Source: Candidatus Binataceae bacterium
Lineage (GTDB): Bacteria > Desulfobacterota > Binatia > Binatales > Binataceae
Direction of reading: 5' to 3'
Length of the DNA stretch: 50,553 bases
NCBI GenBank assembly: GCA_035500095.1
Contig: DATJXN010000120.1
Location: forward strand, 1-50,553
Shown here: positions 42,940 through 50,091 of the stretch, piece by piece
Layout: each line of letters starts with the position of its first letter
Position numbering within the stretch: position 1 is the stretch's first letter
Program-made: the position numbers and the translations under genes
Notes under the pieces: generated by a model
Told to the model about the DNA's origin: nothing
The model's database searches: none
What the model saw: the letters and a program-made list of their open reading frames with translations, nothing else

Positions 42940-42959
42940 CGATGCAACCGGTTGCATCG
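42940..42959. promoter_or_regulatory. Perfect 20-bp palindrome, LacI-family-like operator
   Basis: GATGCAACCGGTTGCATC, flanked by C and G that also pair, is a perfect palindrome with central CG. LacI/GalR-family operators have this form (TGxAACCGGTTxCA). It lies about 190 bp upstream of the first lipoprotein start and 34 nt before a -10-like TAGAAT (42993-42998). No LacI-type regulator is encoded in the window. Confidence 0.55.
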
Positions 42960-43132
42960 CCGCCACTGCAGGCAAAGCGATCTGGAAAAAGGTAGAATAG
43001 CCGAGGGCCGTCGGTGGCATAAAAACTGCTGCGCAGGGACTCGCTGGCGAATCGAGCGAATCAAGCAGGATCGCATACGGACGGGGCATGGAAACCAGGA
43101 AGACTACTTTACGTACAAGGAGGGGGCGAGCA

Positions 43133-43480
43133 ATGCGCAAAGGCGTAGTCTCGACAATTCTGGTGGCGGTGGCGGCGGCTCTTTTGGTGGCCGGATGCTC
43201 AGGCGAGCCGTTATCGACGCGTGAGAAGGGAACGCTTCTGGGCGGCGGACTGGGTGCCGCGACCGGCGCGATTATCGGGGCCGCAGTAGGTGCGCCCGGC
43301 GCAGGCGCGGCGATCGGCGGCGCGATCGGCGGTGTTGGCGGCTTTGCCGTAGGCAACTCGATGCAGAACAACGAAAACCAGCAGGCGCAGACCCAGGGCC
43401 AGATCCAGCAGCAGCAGCAGGAACTCGAGCAGCAGCGCCAGCAGATCCAGCAGCTCAAGCAACAGCAGGAAACCGAGTGA
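43133..43480 (+). CDS. Glycine-zipper, Gln-rich lipoprotein (first of tandem pair)
   Basis: The 115-residue protein starts at ATG 43133 with AAGGAGG 8 nt upstream. The signal peptide ends in the lipobox VAGC. A glycine-zipper segment (GTLLGGGLGAATGAIIGAAVG, then AIGGAIGGVGGFAVG) follows at about residues 34-73. The C-terminal 40 residues are very Gln-rich with a heptad-like pattern (QQQQELEQQRQQIQQLKQQ), a short coiled coil. This matches the SlyB/YMGG-type Gly-zipper lipoproteins. It should sit in the outer membrane. The next gene encodes a close paralogue. Confidence 0.85.
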   Translation: MRKGVVSTILVAVAAALLVAGCSGEPLSTREKGTLLGGGLGAATGAIIGAAVGAPGAGAAIGGAIGGVGGFAVGNSMQNNENQQAQTQGQIQQQQQELEQQRQQIQQLKQQQETE

Positions 43481-43526
43481 GTCGTGCCGCGGCGGCCATG
43501 CGGCGGGGATGAGGCAGAGGGTTTGT

Positions 43527-43883
43527 ATGGTCAAGGCGAATAATTTTCGCGCGGCTGCGGTGGTGATGGCGATACTTGCTGCGGCCGCGCTTGCCGGATG
43601 CGGTCCGCAGGGGATGTCAACGACTACCGAAGGAACGCTCGGCGGCGGCGTGCTGGGCGGCGGCGCGGGCGCGATCGTCGGCGCAGCGGTAGGACATCCG
43701 CTGGCCGGCGCGGCGATAGGCGGCGCGCTCGGCGCGGGCACCGGCTACGTCGTAGGCAACTCGCTCCAGAATCAGCAGTCCGCGACCGCGCAGCAGCAGG
43801 GGCAGATTCAGAACCAGGAGCAGGAGATCCAGAGCCAGCGTCTGCAGATCCAGCAGCTTCAGCAGCAGCAGCAGACCGAATAG
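43527..43883 (+). CDS. Glycine-zipper, Gln-rich lipoprotein (second of tandem pair)
   Basis: The 118-residue protein starts at ATG 43527 and has the same parts as its neighbour: signal with lipobox LAGC, glycine zipper (GTLGGGVLGGGAGAIVGAAVG, then AAIGGALGAGTGYVVGNSLQ), and a Gln-rich coiled tail ending QQQQQTE. The two proteins share order, spacing and tail, so they arose by tandem duplication. The gap is 46 bp. A strong terminator follows at 43905. Confidence 0.85.
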   Translation: MVKANNFRAAAVVMAILAAAALAGCGPQGMSTTTEGTLGGGVLGGGAGAIVGAAVGHPLAGAAIGGALGAGTGYVVGNSLQNQQSATAQQQGQIQNQEQEIQSQRLQIQQLQQQQQTE

Positions 43884-43904
43884 GCTCGCCGAAGCAAGAC
43901 CAGT

Positions 43905-43953
43905 AAGCGCAAGCGGCGTGGCGTCCTGGCGGGGCGCCGCGCCGCTTGCGCTT
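43905..43953 (+). terminator. Strong Rho-independent terminator after the lipoprotein pair
   Basis: AAGCGCAAGCGGCG pairs perfectly with CGCCGCTTGCGCTT (14 bp) around a 21-nt, G/C-rich loop. TTTTGATTT follows directly. It lies 22 nt after the stop of the second lipoprotein gene and 50 nt from the end of the convergent repair gene. Confidence 0.8.
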
Positions 43954-44002
43954 TTGATTTCTGCGCGCCTCGAGCGCTTTGTCTCCGCGCCGCGCACAAG
44001 CC

Positions 44003-44878
44003 TCAGACCGGACGGCAGAGCTTGCACGCGCGCAGTCCGGCGCTCTGCGCGCGGCGCGAATTCGCAAAGATCACCGATTTCGCGGGATCCGCGCGCATCG
44101 CCGCGTGACATTGCGGACGGCAGAAGATGTGCGTCACCAGATGCCCCATCACGCTGCCCGCCGGCAACCGATGATCGCGCGCCACGCTGAAGCCCTCGGC
44201 TCGCAGCAGCTTGATCTTCCGCGGCTCGCCGCCGCCATAGTTGCCGATCGTGCCGTCGGAGCGGATCACGCGATGGCACGGAACGTAGAGTGGCACCGGA
44301 TTGGTGGCCATCGTGTTGCCGATCGCGCGCTGGCCCGACGGCGCGCCGACCGCCGCCGCCAGCGCCTGGTACGTGATAACCGCGCCGGGCGGCACCGCCC
44401 TGCGCAGCCGCATCAGCGCCCGCCGCTGAAAATCGCTCCGCACCAGGCTGAGATCGACCGGACGGTTGAGCGCTTGCAGGTCGCCCTTCAGATAGCGGCC
44501 GATCTCGCGCCCGATGCGCGCCGCGGTCTCGGGGTCTTCGACCACGTCGAAGCTCTCCCGCATCGCCGCGAGCGAGTCGGGCGCCTCGGCCACGTCGAGG
44601 AACTGCACGGCGAGGAGGCCGCGCGCGCTCTCGGCCACCAGGAGGCGGCCGACGGGAGAATCGATCACGCCGACGCGCGCAAGCGGCCGGCGCGCGCGGC
44701 CCAGCGTGCGCGCGAGCTTCGGACGCACCGCCCGCAACGCCGCATCGACCGTGGCGTCGTCGGGCGCGCTATCTGCCCCGAGCGGTCCGTCGTCGCCGAG
44801 CATTTCGCGCATCAGTATCTCGTCCTTGACCGTCTGATTCATGATCTTCACCGTCCCGGATATCCGCGGCCTGCGCAT
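44003..44878 (-). CDS. O6-alkylguanine-DNA alkyltransferase with C-terminal Ada-type zinc domain
   Basis: The 291-residue protein has an unusual domain order. Residues about 65-235 form an MGMT domain with active-site Cys201 in VPCHRV and the upstream RAIGNTMATNPVPLY. Residues about 240-291 match the Ada methylphosphotriester domain: Cys253-x3-Cys257, Cys285-x2-Cys288 (FCRPQCHAA and ACKLCRP), with spacings close to Cys38/42/69/72 of E. coli Ada. In Ada this domain is N-terminal and followed by an AraC-type HTH; here it is C-terminal and no HTH is present. Residues 1-64 are of unknown fold. ATG 44878 abuts the sigma factor stop; ATG 44842 is an alternative. Repairs alkylated DNA. Confidence 0.88.
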   Translation of the reverse strand: MRRPRISGTVKIMNQTVKDEILMREMLGDDGPLGADSAPDDATVDAALRAVRPKLARTLGRARRPLARVGVIDSPVGRLLVAESARGLLAVQFLDVAEAPDSLAAMRESFDVVEDPETAARIGREIGRYLKGDLQALNRPVDLSLVRSDFQRRALMRLRRAVPPGAVITYQALAAAVGAPSGQRAIGNTMATNPVPLYVPCHRVIRSDGTIGNYGGGEPRKIKLLRAEGFSVARDHRLPAGSVMGHLVTHIFCRPQCHAAMRADPAKSVIFANSRRAQSAGLRACKLCRPV

Positions 44879-45397
44879 CTACCGGATTGCCTTGAGCTTT
44901 TTGAGCGCCTGGTAAACGCTCGCCCGCGCGCTATCGGCCGAGCACTCGAGCGCCGCGCCTATTTCCTCGTATTCGAGTCCCGCGAACTTGCGCATCACCA
45001 GCGCCTGATTCTGCTTGTTCGGAAGTCCTGCAATCGCGCGCCTGAGATGGATCATCCCCTCGTGTCCGCCGCCGCCGGGCGCCGACGCGGCAGCGCGATG
45101 GTCGCCGTCCGTCGGGTCGTCGCCATTGGTGATCACGCGTGCGCGCCGCACGTTGTCGCGCACGCGGTTGCGGCAGAGATTGGTCGCAATCCGATACAGC
45201 CACGGACGCAGGCCCTCTGCGGAGTCTAGTTGCGGATAGGCGCGGTAGGCGCGGAGCCACGTTTCCTGGAAGAGATCGAGCGCGTCGTTCTGGTCCCGCG
45301 TCATCCGCAGCAGGAAACGCATGATCTCGCGCTCGTGGCGGCTGACCGTCTCCTCGAAAGGCGGCGGCAGATTGAGCTTCTTTGCCGTGGCTTCCAT
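44879..45397 (-). CDS. ECF-type RNA polymerase sigma factor
   Basis: The 172-residue protein has sigma region 2 (about 18-85: HEREIMRFLLRMTRDQNDALDLFQETWLRAYRAYPQ is the core-binding and -10 recognition part) and region 4 (about 120-170: LPNKQNQALVMRKFAGLEYEEIGAALECSADSARASVYQAL). It lacks regions 1 and 3, as ECF factors do. The gene slot usually held by an anti-sigma factor is occupied by the alkyltransferase, which starts on the base after the stop codon. No Shine-Dalgarno precedes ATG 45397; a -10-like TATAAC lies 7 nt upstream. The regulon is unknown. Confidence 0.9.
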   Translation of the reverse strand: MEATAKKLNLPPPFEETVSRHEREIMRFLLRMTRDQNDALDLFQETWLRAYRAYPQLDSAEGLRPWLYRIATNLCRNRVRDNVRRARVITNGDDPTDGDHRAAASAPGGGGHEGMIHLRRAIAGLPNKQNQALVMRKFAGLEYEEIGAALECSADSARASVYQALKKLKAIR

Positions 45398-45403
45398 GAC
45401 AGA

Positions 45404-45435
45404 GGTTATAACCCCCCAATCGGTCCGGCGTGAAT
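45404..45435 (-). promoter_or_regulatory. Promoter-like sequence of the sigma factor gene with GGTTATAACC palindrome
   Basis: On the minus strand TTCACG is followed after 18 nt by TATAAC (five of six to the -10 consensus), ending 7 nt before ATG 45397. The transcription start should fall at or near the ATG. The -10 lies within a perfect 10-bp palindrome GGTTATAACC (45404-45413), which could also be an operator. Confidence 0.45.
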
Positions 45436-45553
45436 CGCCTCCAGCGACGCGGCCGGGGCGCGGCCGGACCCTCTATCCTGCCGGGTCGCCGCGCGACTAA
45501 AGTTGACGGCAGCCGCGAGGACGCGTTTCGCCCTTTTTGTCCGAGAGGGAGCG

Positions 45554-46246
45554 ATGGGAGCCGTCGGGATGATAGCGCTATGGGCCGTGTTGTTCCTGGC
45601 GGGACATTTCATCCTGTCCGCGGACGCCGTGCGCGGCGCGATCGTCGGAGCGACCGGCGAGCAGCCCTTTCGCGGGATCTATTCGCTGGTCGCGCTCGGC
45701 ACCTTCATCCCGCTGGTGGTCGCCTTCGGCCATCACAAGCACGCGGGTCCGATGCTCTGGTATCTGCGCGGTGTCGCGCCGCTGCGATGGCTCGTGTGGC
45801 TGCTGATGCTGGCCGCGCTCATCATGTGGGTCGCGTCGCTGATTACTCCTAATCCGGTAGCGCTCGGCGCGCCGGACAATCCGACGCCGCGCGGGATGCT
45901 CAAGCTGACGCGCCATCCGGGCTTCGTCGCGTTCGCGATCTTCGGCTTCGCGCACATGCTGATGAACGGATGGGTGGGCGACGTGATTTTCTTCGGCACG
46001 TTTCCCGCACTCGGCATCTTTGGCGGCCTGCATCAGGACCGCCGCAAGCTGCGCTCGATGGGCGAGCGCTACCGCAAGTTCGTCGCAGAGACCTCGTTCA
46101 TGCCTGGCGCGGCGCTGCTGAGCGGACGCCAGCGATGCGATCCGCGCGAGGATTTTCCTCTGCTGGCGGTCGTCATCGGGACGGCGCTGACGATCGTCCT
46201 GGTCGCGATTCATCCGTGGGCCTTCGGCGGCCATCCGCTGGGCTAG
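45554..46246 (+). CDS. NnrU family integral membrane protein
   Basis: The 230-residue protein has about six membrane helices (GMIALWAVLFLAGHFIL, IYSLVALGTFIPLVVAF, WLVWLLMLAALIMWVASLI, FVAFAIFGFAHMLMNG, VIFFGTFPALGIFGG, LLAVVIGTALTIVLVAI). RHPGFVAFAIFGFAHML and the FRG-Y start fit NnrU, a family related to the plant carotenoid isomerase Z-ISO and linked to denitrification in some proteobacteria. His residues in these segments may bind haem. ATG 45554 has AGGGAG upstream; TTG 45503 is an alternative. Confidence 0.86.
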   Translation: MGAVGMIALWAVLFLAGHFILSADAVRGAIVGATGEQPFRGIYSLVALGTFIPLVVAFGHHKHAGPMLWYLRGVAPLRWLVWLLMLAALIMWVASLITPNPVALGAPDNPTPRGMLKLTRHPGFVAFAIFGFAHMLMNGWVGDVIFFGTFPALGIFGGLHQDRRKLRSMGERYRKFVAETSFMPGAALLSGRQRCDPREDFPLLAVVIGTALTIVLVAIHPWAFGGHPLG

Positions 46247-46270
46247 GGCTCGGCGCCGCAAACGCAGCGC

Positions 46271-47056
46271 TCAGGCCGCCGGCAATCTGAACAGGCGGGC
46301 GGCGTTGGCGCAAATGCGCGCTGCGAGCGCCGACGGATCGGCGCCGCGGAGCGCCGCCATCGCCTCGAACGTGCGGCGAACGTACGCGGGCTCGTTGGGC
46401 TTTCCGCGATACGGCTCCGGCGCGAGATAGGGCGCGTCGGTCTCGATCAGCAGGCGGTCCTCCGGCACTACTTTAGCCGCTGCGCGCAGCTCGTCGGCCT
46501 TCTTGAACGTAAGAATTCCCGAGAACGACACGTAAAAACCGAGTTCGACGAAGTCCCGCGCCGCGCCGGCGTCGCCGGTGAAGCAATGGATCATCCCGCC
46601 GGCGGGCGGCAGTCCGGTCTCGCGCACGATCTCGCACAGCCGCCGCTCGGCGTTGCGGCAATGAATCATCACCGGACGGTCGAGCGCGCGGGCGAGTTCC
46701 AGGTGCCGCCGCAACGCCCGCTCCTGCGCGTCGGGCGGGGAATGCATGTAGTGAAAATCGAGCCCGGTCTCGCCGATCGCGACCACTTTCGGCGACCTCG
46801 CAAGCCCGGCGAGCGCGGCGATGCGCGCCTCGTCGCAATCGGCGGCGTTGTGCGGATGGACTCCGACGGCGGCGAAGACCCGCGGATGGCGCTCGGCGAT
46901 CTCGACTGTCAGCCGGTCGGTCTCGATGGTCTCGATCGCTCCGACCGCGACGATGGTTCTGACCGCCGCCGCGGCCGCGCGCGCGAGCGCGCCGTCCAGA
47001 TCGGGATAGAGCCGCGGGTCGGCCAGATGGCAATGCGCGTCGACGATGGGGTCCAT
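46271..47056 (-). CDS. tatD: TatD family metal-dependent deoxyribonuclease
   Basis: The 261-residue protein has the amidohydrolase-like TIM barrel: IVDAHCHLADP with the two His metal ligands, ATGVHPHNA-like GVHPHNAADCD, AIGETGLDFHY, VMIHCRNAERR, GMIHCFTGDAGAA and LIETDAPYLAPEPYRGKPNEP. It is a Mg-dependent 3'-5' exonuclease acting in DNA repair or quality control, by family. ATG 47056 lies 24 bp after ilvA in the same direction, so the two are probably co-transcribed. Confidence 0.94.
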   Translation of the reverse strand: MDPIVDAHCHLADPRLYPDLDGALARAAAAAVRTIVAVGAIETIETDRLTVEIAERHPRVFAAVGVHPHNAADCDEARIAALAGLARSPKVVAIGETGLDFHYMHSPPDAQERALRRHLELARALDRPVMIHCRNAERRLCEIVRETGLPPAGGMIHCFTGDAGAARDFVELGFYVSFSGILTFKKADELRAAAKVVPEDRLLIETDAPYLAPEPYRGKPNEPAYVRRTFEAMAALRGADPSALAARICANAARLFRLPAA

Positions 47057-47080
47057 ACTAACTTTTCGGGCGGCACCGGC

Positions 47081-48322
47081 TCATTCTTCGATCAGCAGAT
47101 TGTGGCCGCTTGCGGCGAGCGCCTCGCGGATGCGCTCGATATGAGCGTGACCGCGCGTTTCGAGCTCCAGGGTCACCCGCGCGCCGCCAATCCGGACGTC
47201 GCGCCGCGTGCGGTCGTGCTGAATCGCACGGACGTTGGCGCCCTGCTCTGTGATCGCGGCCAACAACCGCTGCAGCTCGCCAGGCCGATCGCGCATCTCG
47301 ACCGTTAGCCGCATCAGCCGCCCCGCCTTGGCCAGCCCGTGCCCGATGATCCGATCGAGGAGATTGACGTCGATATTGCCGCCGCTTACCACGATCGCCA
47401 TGCGCCGCCCGGCGAGCGCCGCGCCGAGCTTGAGCGCCCCGGCCAGCGCGGCCGCGCCCGCGCCCTCGGCCAGAAGCTTCATCCGCTCGAGCACCAACAG
47501 CACCGCCTCGCCGATCTCGAAGTCGTCCACCGTAACGACGCGGTCGAGGCGGTTGCGCACGATTTCGAACGGCAAGCGCCCGACGCGCCCGGTGGCAAGG
47601 CCGTCGGCGATGGTGTCAACCGCCGTCGGCACGGTGCACGGCGCGCCGCGCTCGAGGCTGAGGCTGAGTTGCGGGCTGCCCGCCGCCTCTACGCCGATCA
47701 ACTTCGCGCGCGGCGCGCGCGCGGCAAGCGCGATTGCTATCCCGGCGAGGAGGCCGCCGCCTCCCACCGGCACCAGCACGAAGTCGGGCGTGAGTTCGTC
47801 CGCGATCTCAAGGCCGACCGTGCCCTGGCCTGCGATCACGAACGGATCGTCGTAGGCGTCGACGAACAGCGCGCCCGTGCGCGCGCAGATTTCCCCGGCC
47901 GTGCGGCGGGCCTCGAGGTAGTCGATGCCGGCGAGCTCGACGGTCTGGCCGTAGCTCCGCGTGGCGTCGATCTTGGCGATCGCGGCCGTCGTCGGCATCA
48001 CGATCGTCGCGCGCACGCCCGCGCGCGAGGCCGCCCAGGCGAGCGCCTGGCCGTGATTGCCGGCCGACGCCGCGACCGCGCCGCGCGCGGCCTCGGCGGG
48101 CGCCAGCGACGCGACGCGGTTATACGCGCCGCGAATCTTGAACGAGCCGGTCTTCTGCAGGTTCTCGGGCTTGAGGTAAACCTCCGCGCCGGTCATCCGC
48201 GAGAGCGTCTCGCTGCGGATGAGCGGGGTCGGTTTGACGATTCCCGCAAGGCGCGCGCGCGCACGTTCGAGGTCTTCGATGGTGACGCTTTCGGGGCTCG
48301 CCGCGCTCATTGGTTTTGCCAT
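47081..48322 (-). CDS. ilvA: Threonine ammonia-lyase (dehydratase) with C-terminal ACT domain
   Basis: The 413-residue PLP enzyme deaminates threonine to 2-oxobutanoate, the first step to isoleucine. The PLP Lys62 is in LQKTGSFKIRGAYNR, the tetraglycine phosphate loop is VPVGGGGLLAGIA, and residues from about 335 form one ACT domain (LTVEMRDRPGELQRLLAAI). This length is that of the short IlvA/TdcB hybrids of archaea and many bacteria; full-length E. coli IlvA has a larger regulatory part. ATG 48322 is used; ATG 48310 is also possible. tatD follows 24 bp later. Confidence 0.93.
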   Translation of the reverse strand: MAKPMSAASPESVTIEDLERARARLAGIVKPTPLIRSETLSRMTGAEVYLKPENLQKTGSFKIRGAYNRVASLAPAEAARGAVAASAGNHGQALAWAASRAGVRATIVMPTTAAIAKIDATRSYGQTVELAGIDYLEARRTAGEICARTGALFVDAYDDPFVIAGQGTVGLEIADELTPDFVLVPVGGGGLLAGIAIALAARAPRAKLIGVEAAGSPQLSLSLERGAPCTVPTAVDTIADGLATGRVGRLPFEIVRNRLDRVVTVDDFEIGEAVLLVLERMKLLAEGAGAAALAGALKLGAALAGRRMAIVVSGGNIDVNLLDRIIGHGLAKAGRLMRLTVEMRDRPGELQRLLAAITEQGANVRAIQHDRTRRDVRIGGARVTLELETRGHAHIERIREALAASGHNLLIEE

Positions 48323-48344
48323 CCGCGCCGCCCGCGGGCCGCGC

Positions 48345-48698
48345 TCAAGTCCGATGCTGGTGCGGCGTGAAGCGGCGCTCGCGCGAAGGGCCGAAGGAAC
48401 TCCCGTCGAATTCGACCTGCACGCATTCGCCGGTGCGCCAATCGAGATCGAGCAGCAGGTGGCGCACGGCGCGCCGTTTAACCGCCTCGATCAGCGAGGC
48501 GACCTGCGCCTGGTCGGCGGGATCGATCGCGGCGGTCTCGGCGGCGTCGAGATGACTTGCGGCCACGAACTCGCGCGCGCGGGCTTCGCTGGAAAATCCG
48601 AGCACGCCGGCCCAGTGCGTGCCTTGTTCCTGATAGACGATCAGCGCGCCCGAGGCGTCGAGCAACAGGTGCAATTCCTTTGCGGCGAGCGCACTCAA
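48345..48698 (-). CDS. Unknown 117-residue protein, coupled to the upstream gene
   Basis: The protein starts at TTG 48698, overlapping the upstream stop as TTGA, so its translation is probably coupled. It has alternating strand-helix segments (LHLLLDASGALIVYQEQG, SSEARAREFVAASHL, VASLIEAVKRRAVRHLLLDLDWRTGECVQVEFDG). No known motif or membrane segment. It precedes ilvA by 22 bp in the same direction. Function unknown. Confidence 0.65.
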   Translation of the reverse strand: MSALAAKELHLLLDASGALIVYQEQGTHWAGVLGFSSEARAREFVAASHLDAAETAAIDPADQAQVASLIEAVKRRAVRHLLLDLDWRTGECVQVEFDGSSFGPSRERRFTPHQHRT

Positions 48699-49033
48699 GC
48701 CGTCTCGATCCTGAGGCGGCCGGCGCGCAGCGCCTCGGCGCGCTCGTGCACCAGCGCGGGATAGGTGTAGTAATGGCCGCCGCTTAGGCGCAGGAACGAT
48801 GCGACGTCGACCTCATCAAGGCGCATCGCCGCGATTTCCTCCTCGGCCGCGGTGCGGCTCGGGGCCTTCAAAATCGCGTCGTAGATCGCGCGCGCCTGCG
48901 CCGAGAGAAAATCGTCGCGGGGCGGCAGGGCCGCGGGCGAAAGTTTGCCGGCGTGGAAATTGTCCAGGATGTAACGCAGCGCCTTGAGTTCGTGGCGCAG
49001 CACGTCGATTTGCTTCAAAGTCTTGTCGGGCAT
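48695..49033 (-). CDS. Unknown 112-residue helical protein
   Basis: The protein begins at ATG 49033 (TTG 49042 also open). It has an N-terminal helix (KQIDVLRHELKALRYILDNFHAGKL) and the segment DDFLSAQARAIYDAILKAPSRTAAEEEIAAM, which faintly resembles the N-terminal helical domain of DnaB-type helicases or the DnaG C-terminus. That resemblance is weak and is not used as a call. It is coupled to the 117-residue gene. Confidence 0.62.
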   Translation of the reverse strand: MPDKTLKQIDVLRHELKALRYILDNFHAGKLSPAALPPRDDFLSAQARAIYDAILKAPSRTAAEEEIAAMRLDEVDVASFLRLSGGHYYTYPALVHERAEALRAGRLRIETA

Positions 49034-49109
49034 CACCCGCAAGCTTATCGCCGGGGCGCGGGTCAGTTCAAATGCAGCGTGGAGAGCGGCCCTGGCCCTG
49101 CGGAACGGG

Positions 49110-49940
49110 CTAATTGCGGGTCAGGCGATGGACCATACCGAGATGGCGCAGCGCGTCGCGCTTGCGGCCCATCGCCTCGTACAACTCGGCCAGGTTGCGA
49201 TGCGCGGCGAGCGAGAGCGGATCGCATTCGGTCGCGCGCAAGAAGCTCCCGAGCGCATTCTGCTGGTCCTCGCGGCGGCGGTAGAGCAATCCCAGCCGGA
49301 TATGGACGTCGGCGTTGGTGGGAGTGATCGCCGCCGCGCCGAGCAGCGCGCGCAGCGCGCCGGAGAGGTCGCCTTCGCGCTCGAGCAGATCGGCAAGGTC
49401 GATATGCGCTTGGTAGTTTCCCGGCTCGCGGCCCAAAAGTTCGCTGTAGAGCGTGAGTGCGCGCAGCGGATCGCTCTCCGCCAGTTTGCGCGCCTCCTCG
49501 AAGCGCTCGCGCACGCGAGCGGGACCGAAGCGCTCCTCGACTTTGCCGGGCGGCGGCGGCGCCTCGAAGTTGAGCAGGACCTGCCCGCTCATCGCCTCGA
49601 CCATCACGTTGCCGTCGCGCACCACGATCTGGCCCTCATAGTTGGCGAGCCTGAGCGAGGTAACCGGCCTTGCCGGCCCGAACATCCCGCGCACACGCTC
49701 GAGGCATCGGCGCACCGGGTCGAGATGATGGCGCGTCGGGAGCAACTCTTTGGCGAGCCGCATCACCAGCAGATCGTCGAAGCCGAAGCGCATCTGGCGG
49801 CCGCCCTTAAAGGGCCGCACCAGCGAGCGCCTTACCCAGTACCGAATCCGGTCGGGCGAGATGGCAAGGATGCGCGCCGCCGCACGCGTCGAAAAGGTGT
49901 GCGCACGCTTTGCCGCCGCTTCGTCCAGCATCCCCGCCAC
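49110..49940 (-). CDS. MerR-type HTH protein with C-terminal TPR repeats
   Basis: The 276-residue protein joins an N-terminal MerR-like winged helix (FSTRAAARILAISPDRIRYWVRRSLVRP, then FGFDDLLVMRLAKELL, about residues 16-70) to a C-terminal tetratricopeptide region (about 140-270: LTLYSELLGREPGNYQAHIDLADLLEREGDLSGALRALL, and two further units). MerR proteins usually dimerise by a coiled coil and carry an effector domain; here the TPRs take its place. GTG 49940 or ATG 49931 may be the start. A good sigma-70 promoter places the transcript start near 49941. Regulon unknown. Confidence 0.82.
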   Translation of the reverse strand: MAGMLDEAAAKRAHTFSTRAAARILAISPDRIRYWVRRSLVRPFKGGRQMRFGFDDLLVMRLAKELLPTRHHLDPVRRCLERVRGMFGPARPVTSLRLANYEGQIVVRDGNVMVEAMSGQVLLNFEAPPPPGKVEERFGPARVRERFEEARKLAESDPLRALTLYSELLGREPGNYQAHIDLADLLEREGDLSGALRALLGAAAITPTNADVHIRLGLLYRRREDQQNALGSFLRATECDPLSLAAHRNLAELYEAMGRKRDALRHLGMVHRLTRN

Positions 49941-49947
49941 GGACCGA

Positions 49948-49977
49948 AGTATAAGAAAATAATCTACGGCGTCTCAA
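49948..49977 (-). promoter_or_regulatory. Sigma-70 promoter of the MerR-TPR gene, leaderless or nearly so
   Basis: On the minus strand TTGAGA (49977-49972) and TATACT (49953-49948) are separated by 18 nt; each matches five of six consensus bases. The predicted start is near 49941, next to GTG 49940 and 10 nt before ATG 49931. A short hairpin GGCGT-TGAG-ACGCC at 49968-49981 overlaps the -35. Confidence 0.6.
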
Positions 49978-50091
49978 CGCCGCCCGAAACGATCTTTTAA
50001 CAGCGCCCTGTTGAGAGCGCGGCGGTGGCCGCAACGGCCCCGAACGCTCTTCGGCAGCGGAAAGCGGCCGCCAGGTACGCGGCAGGCAGCG

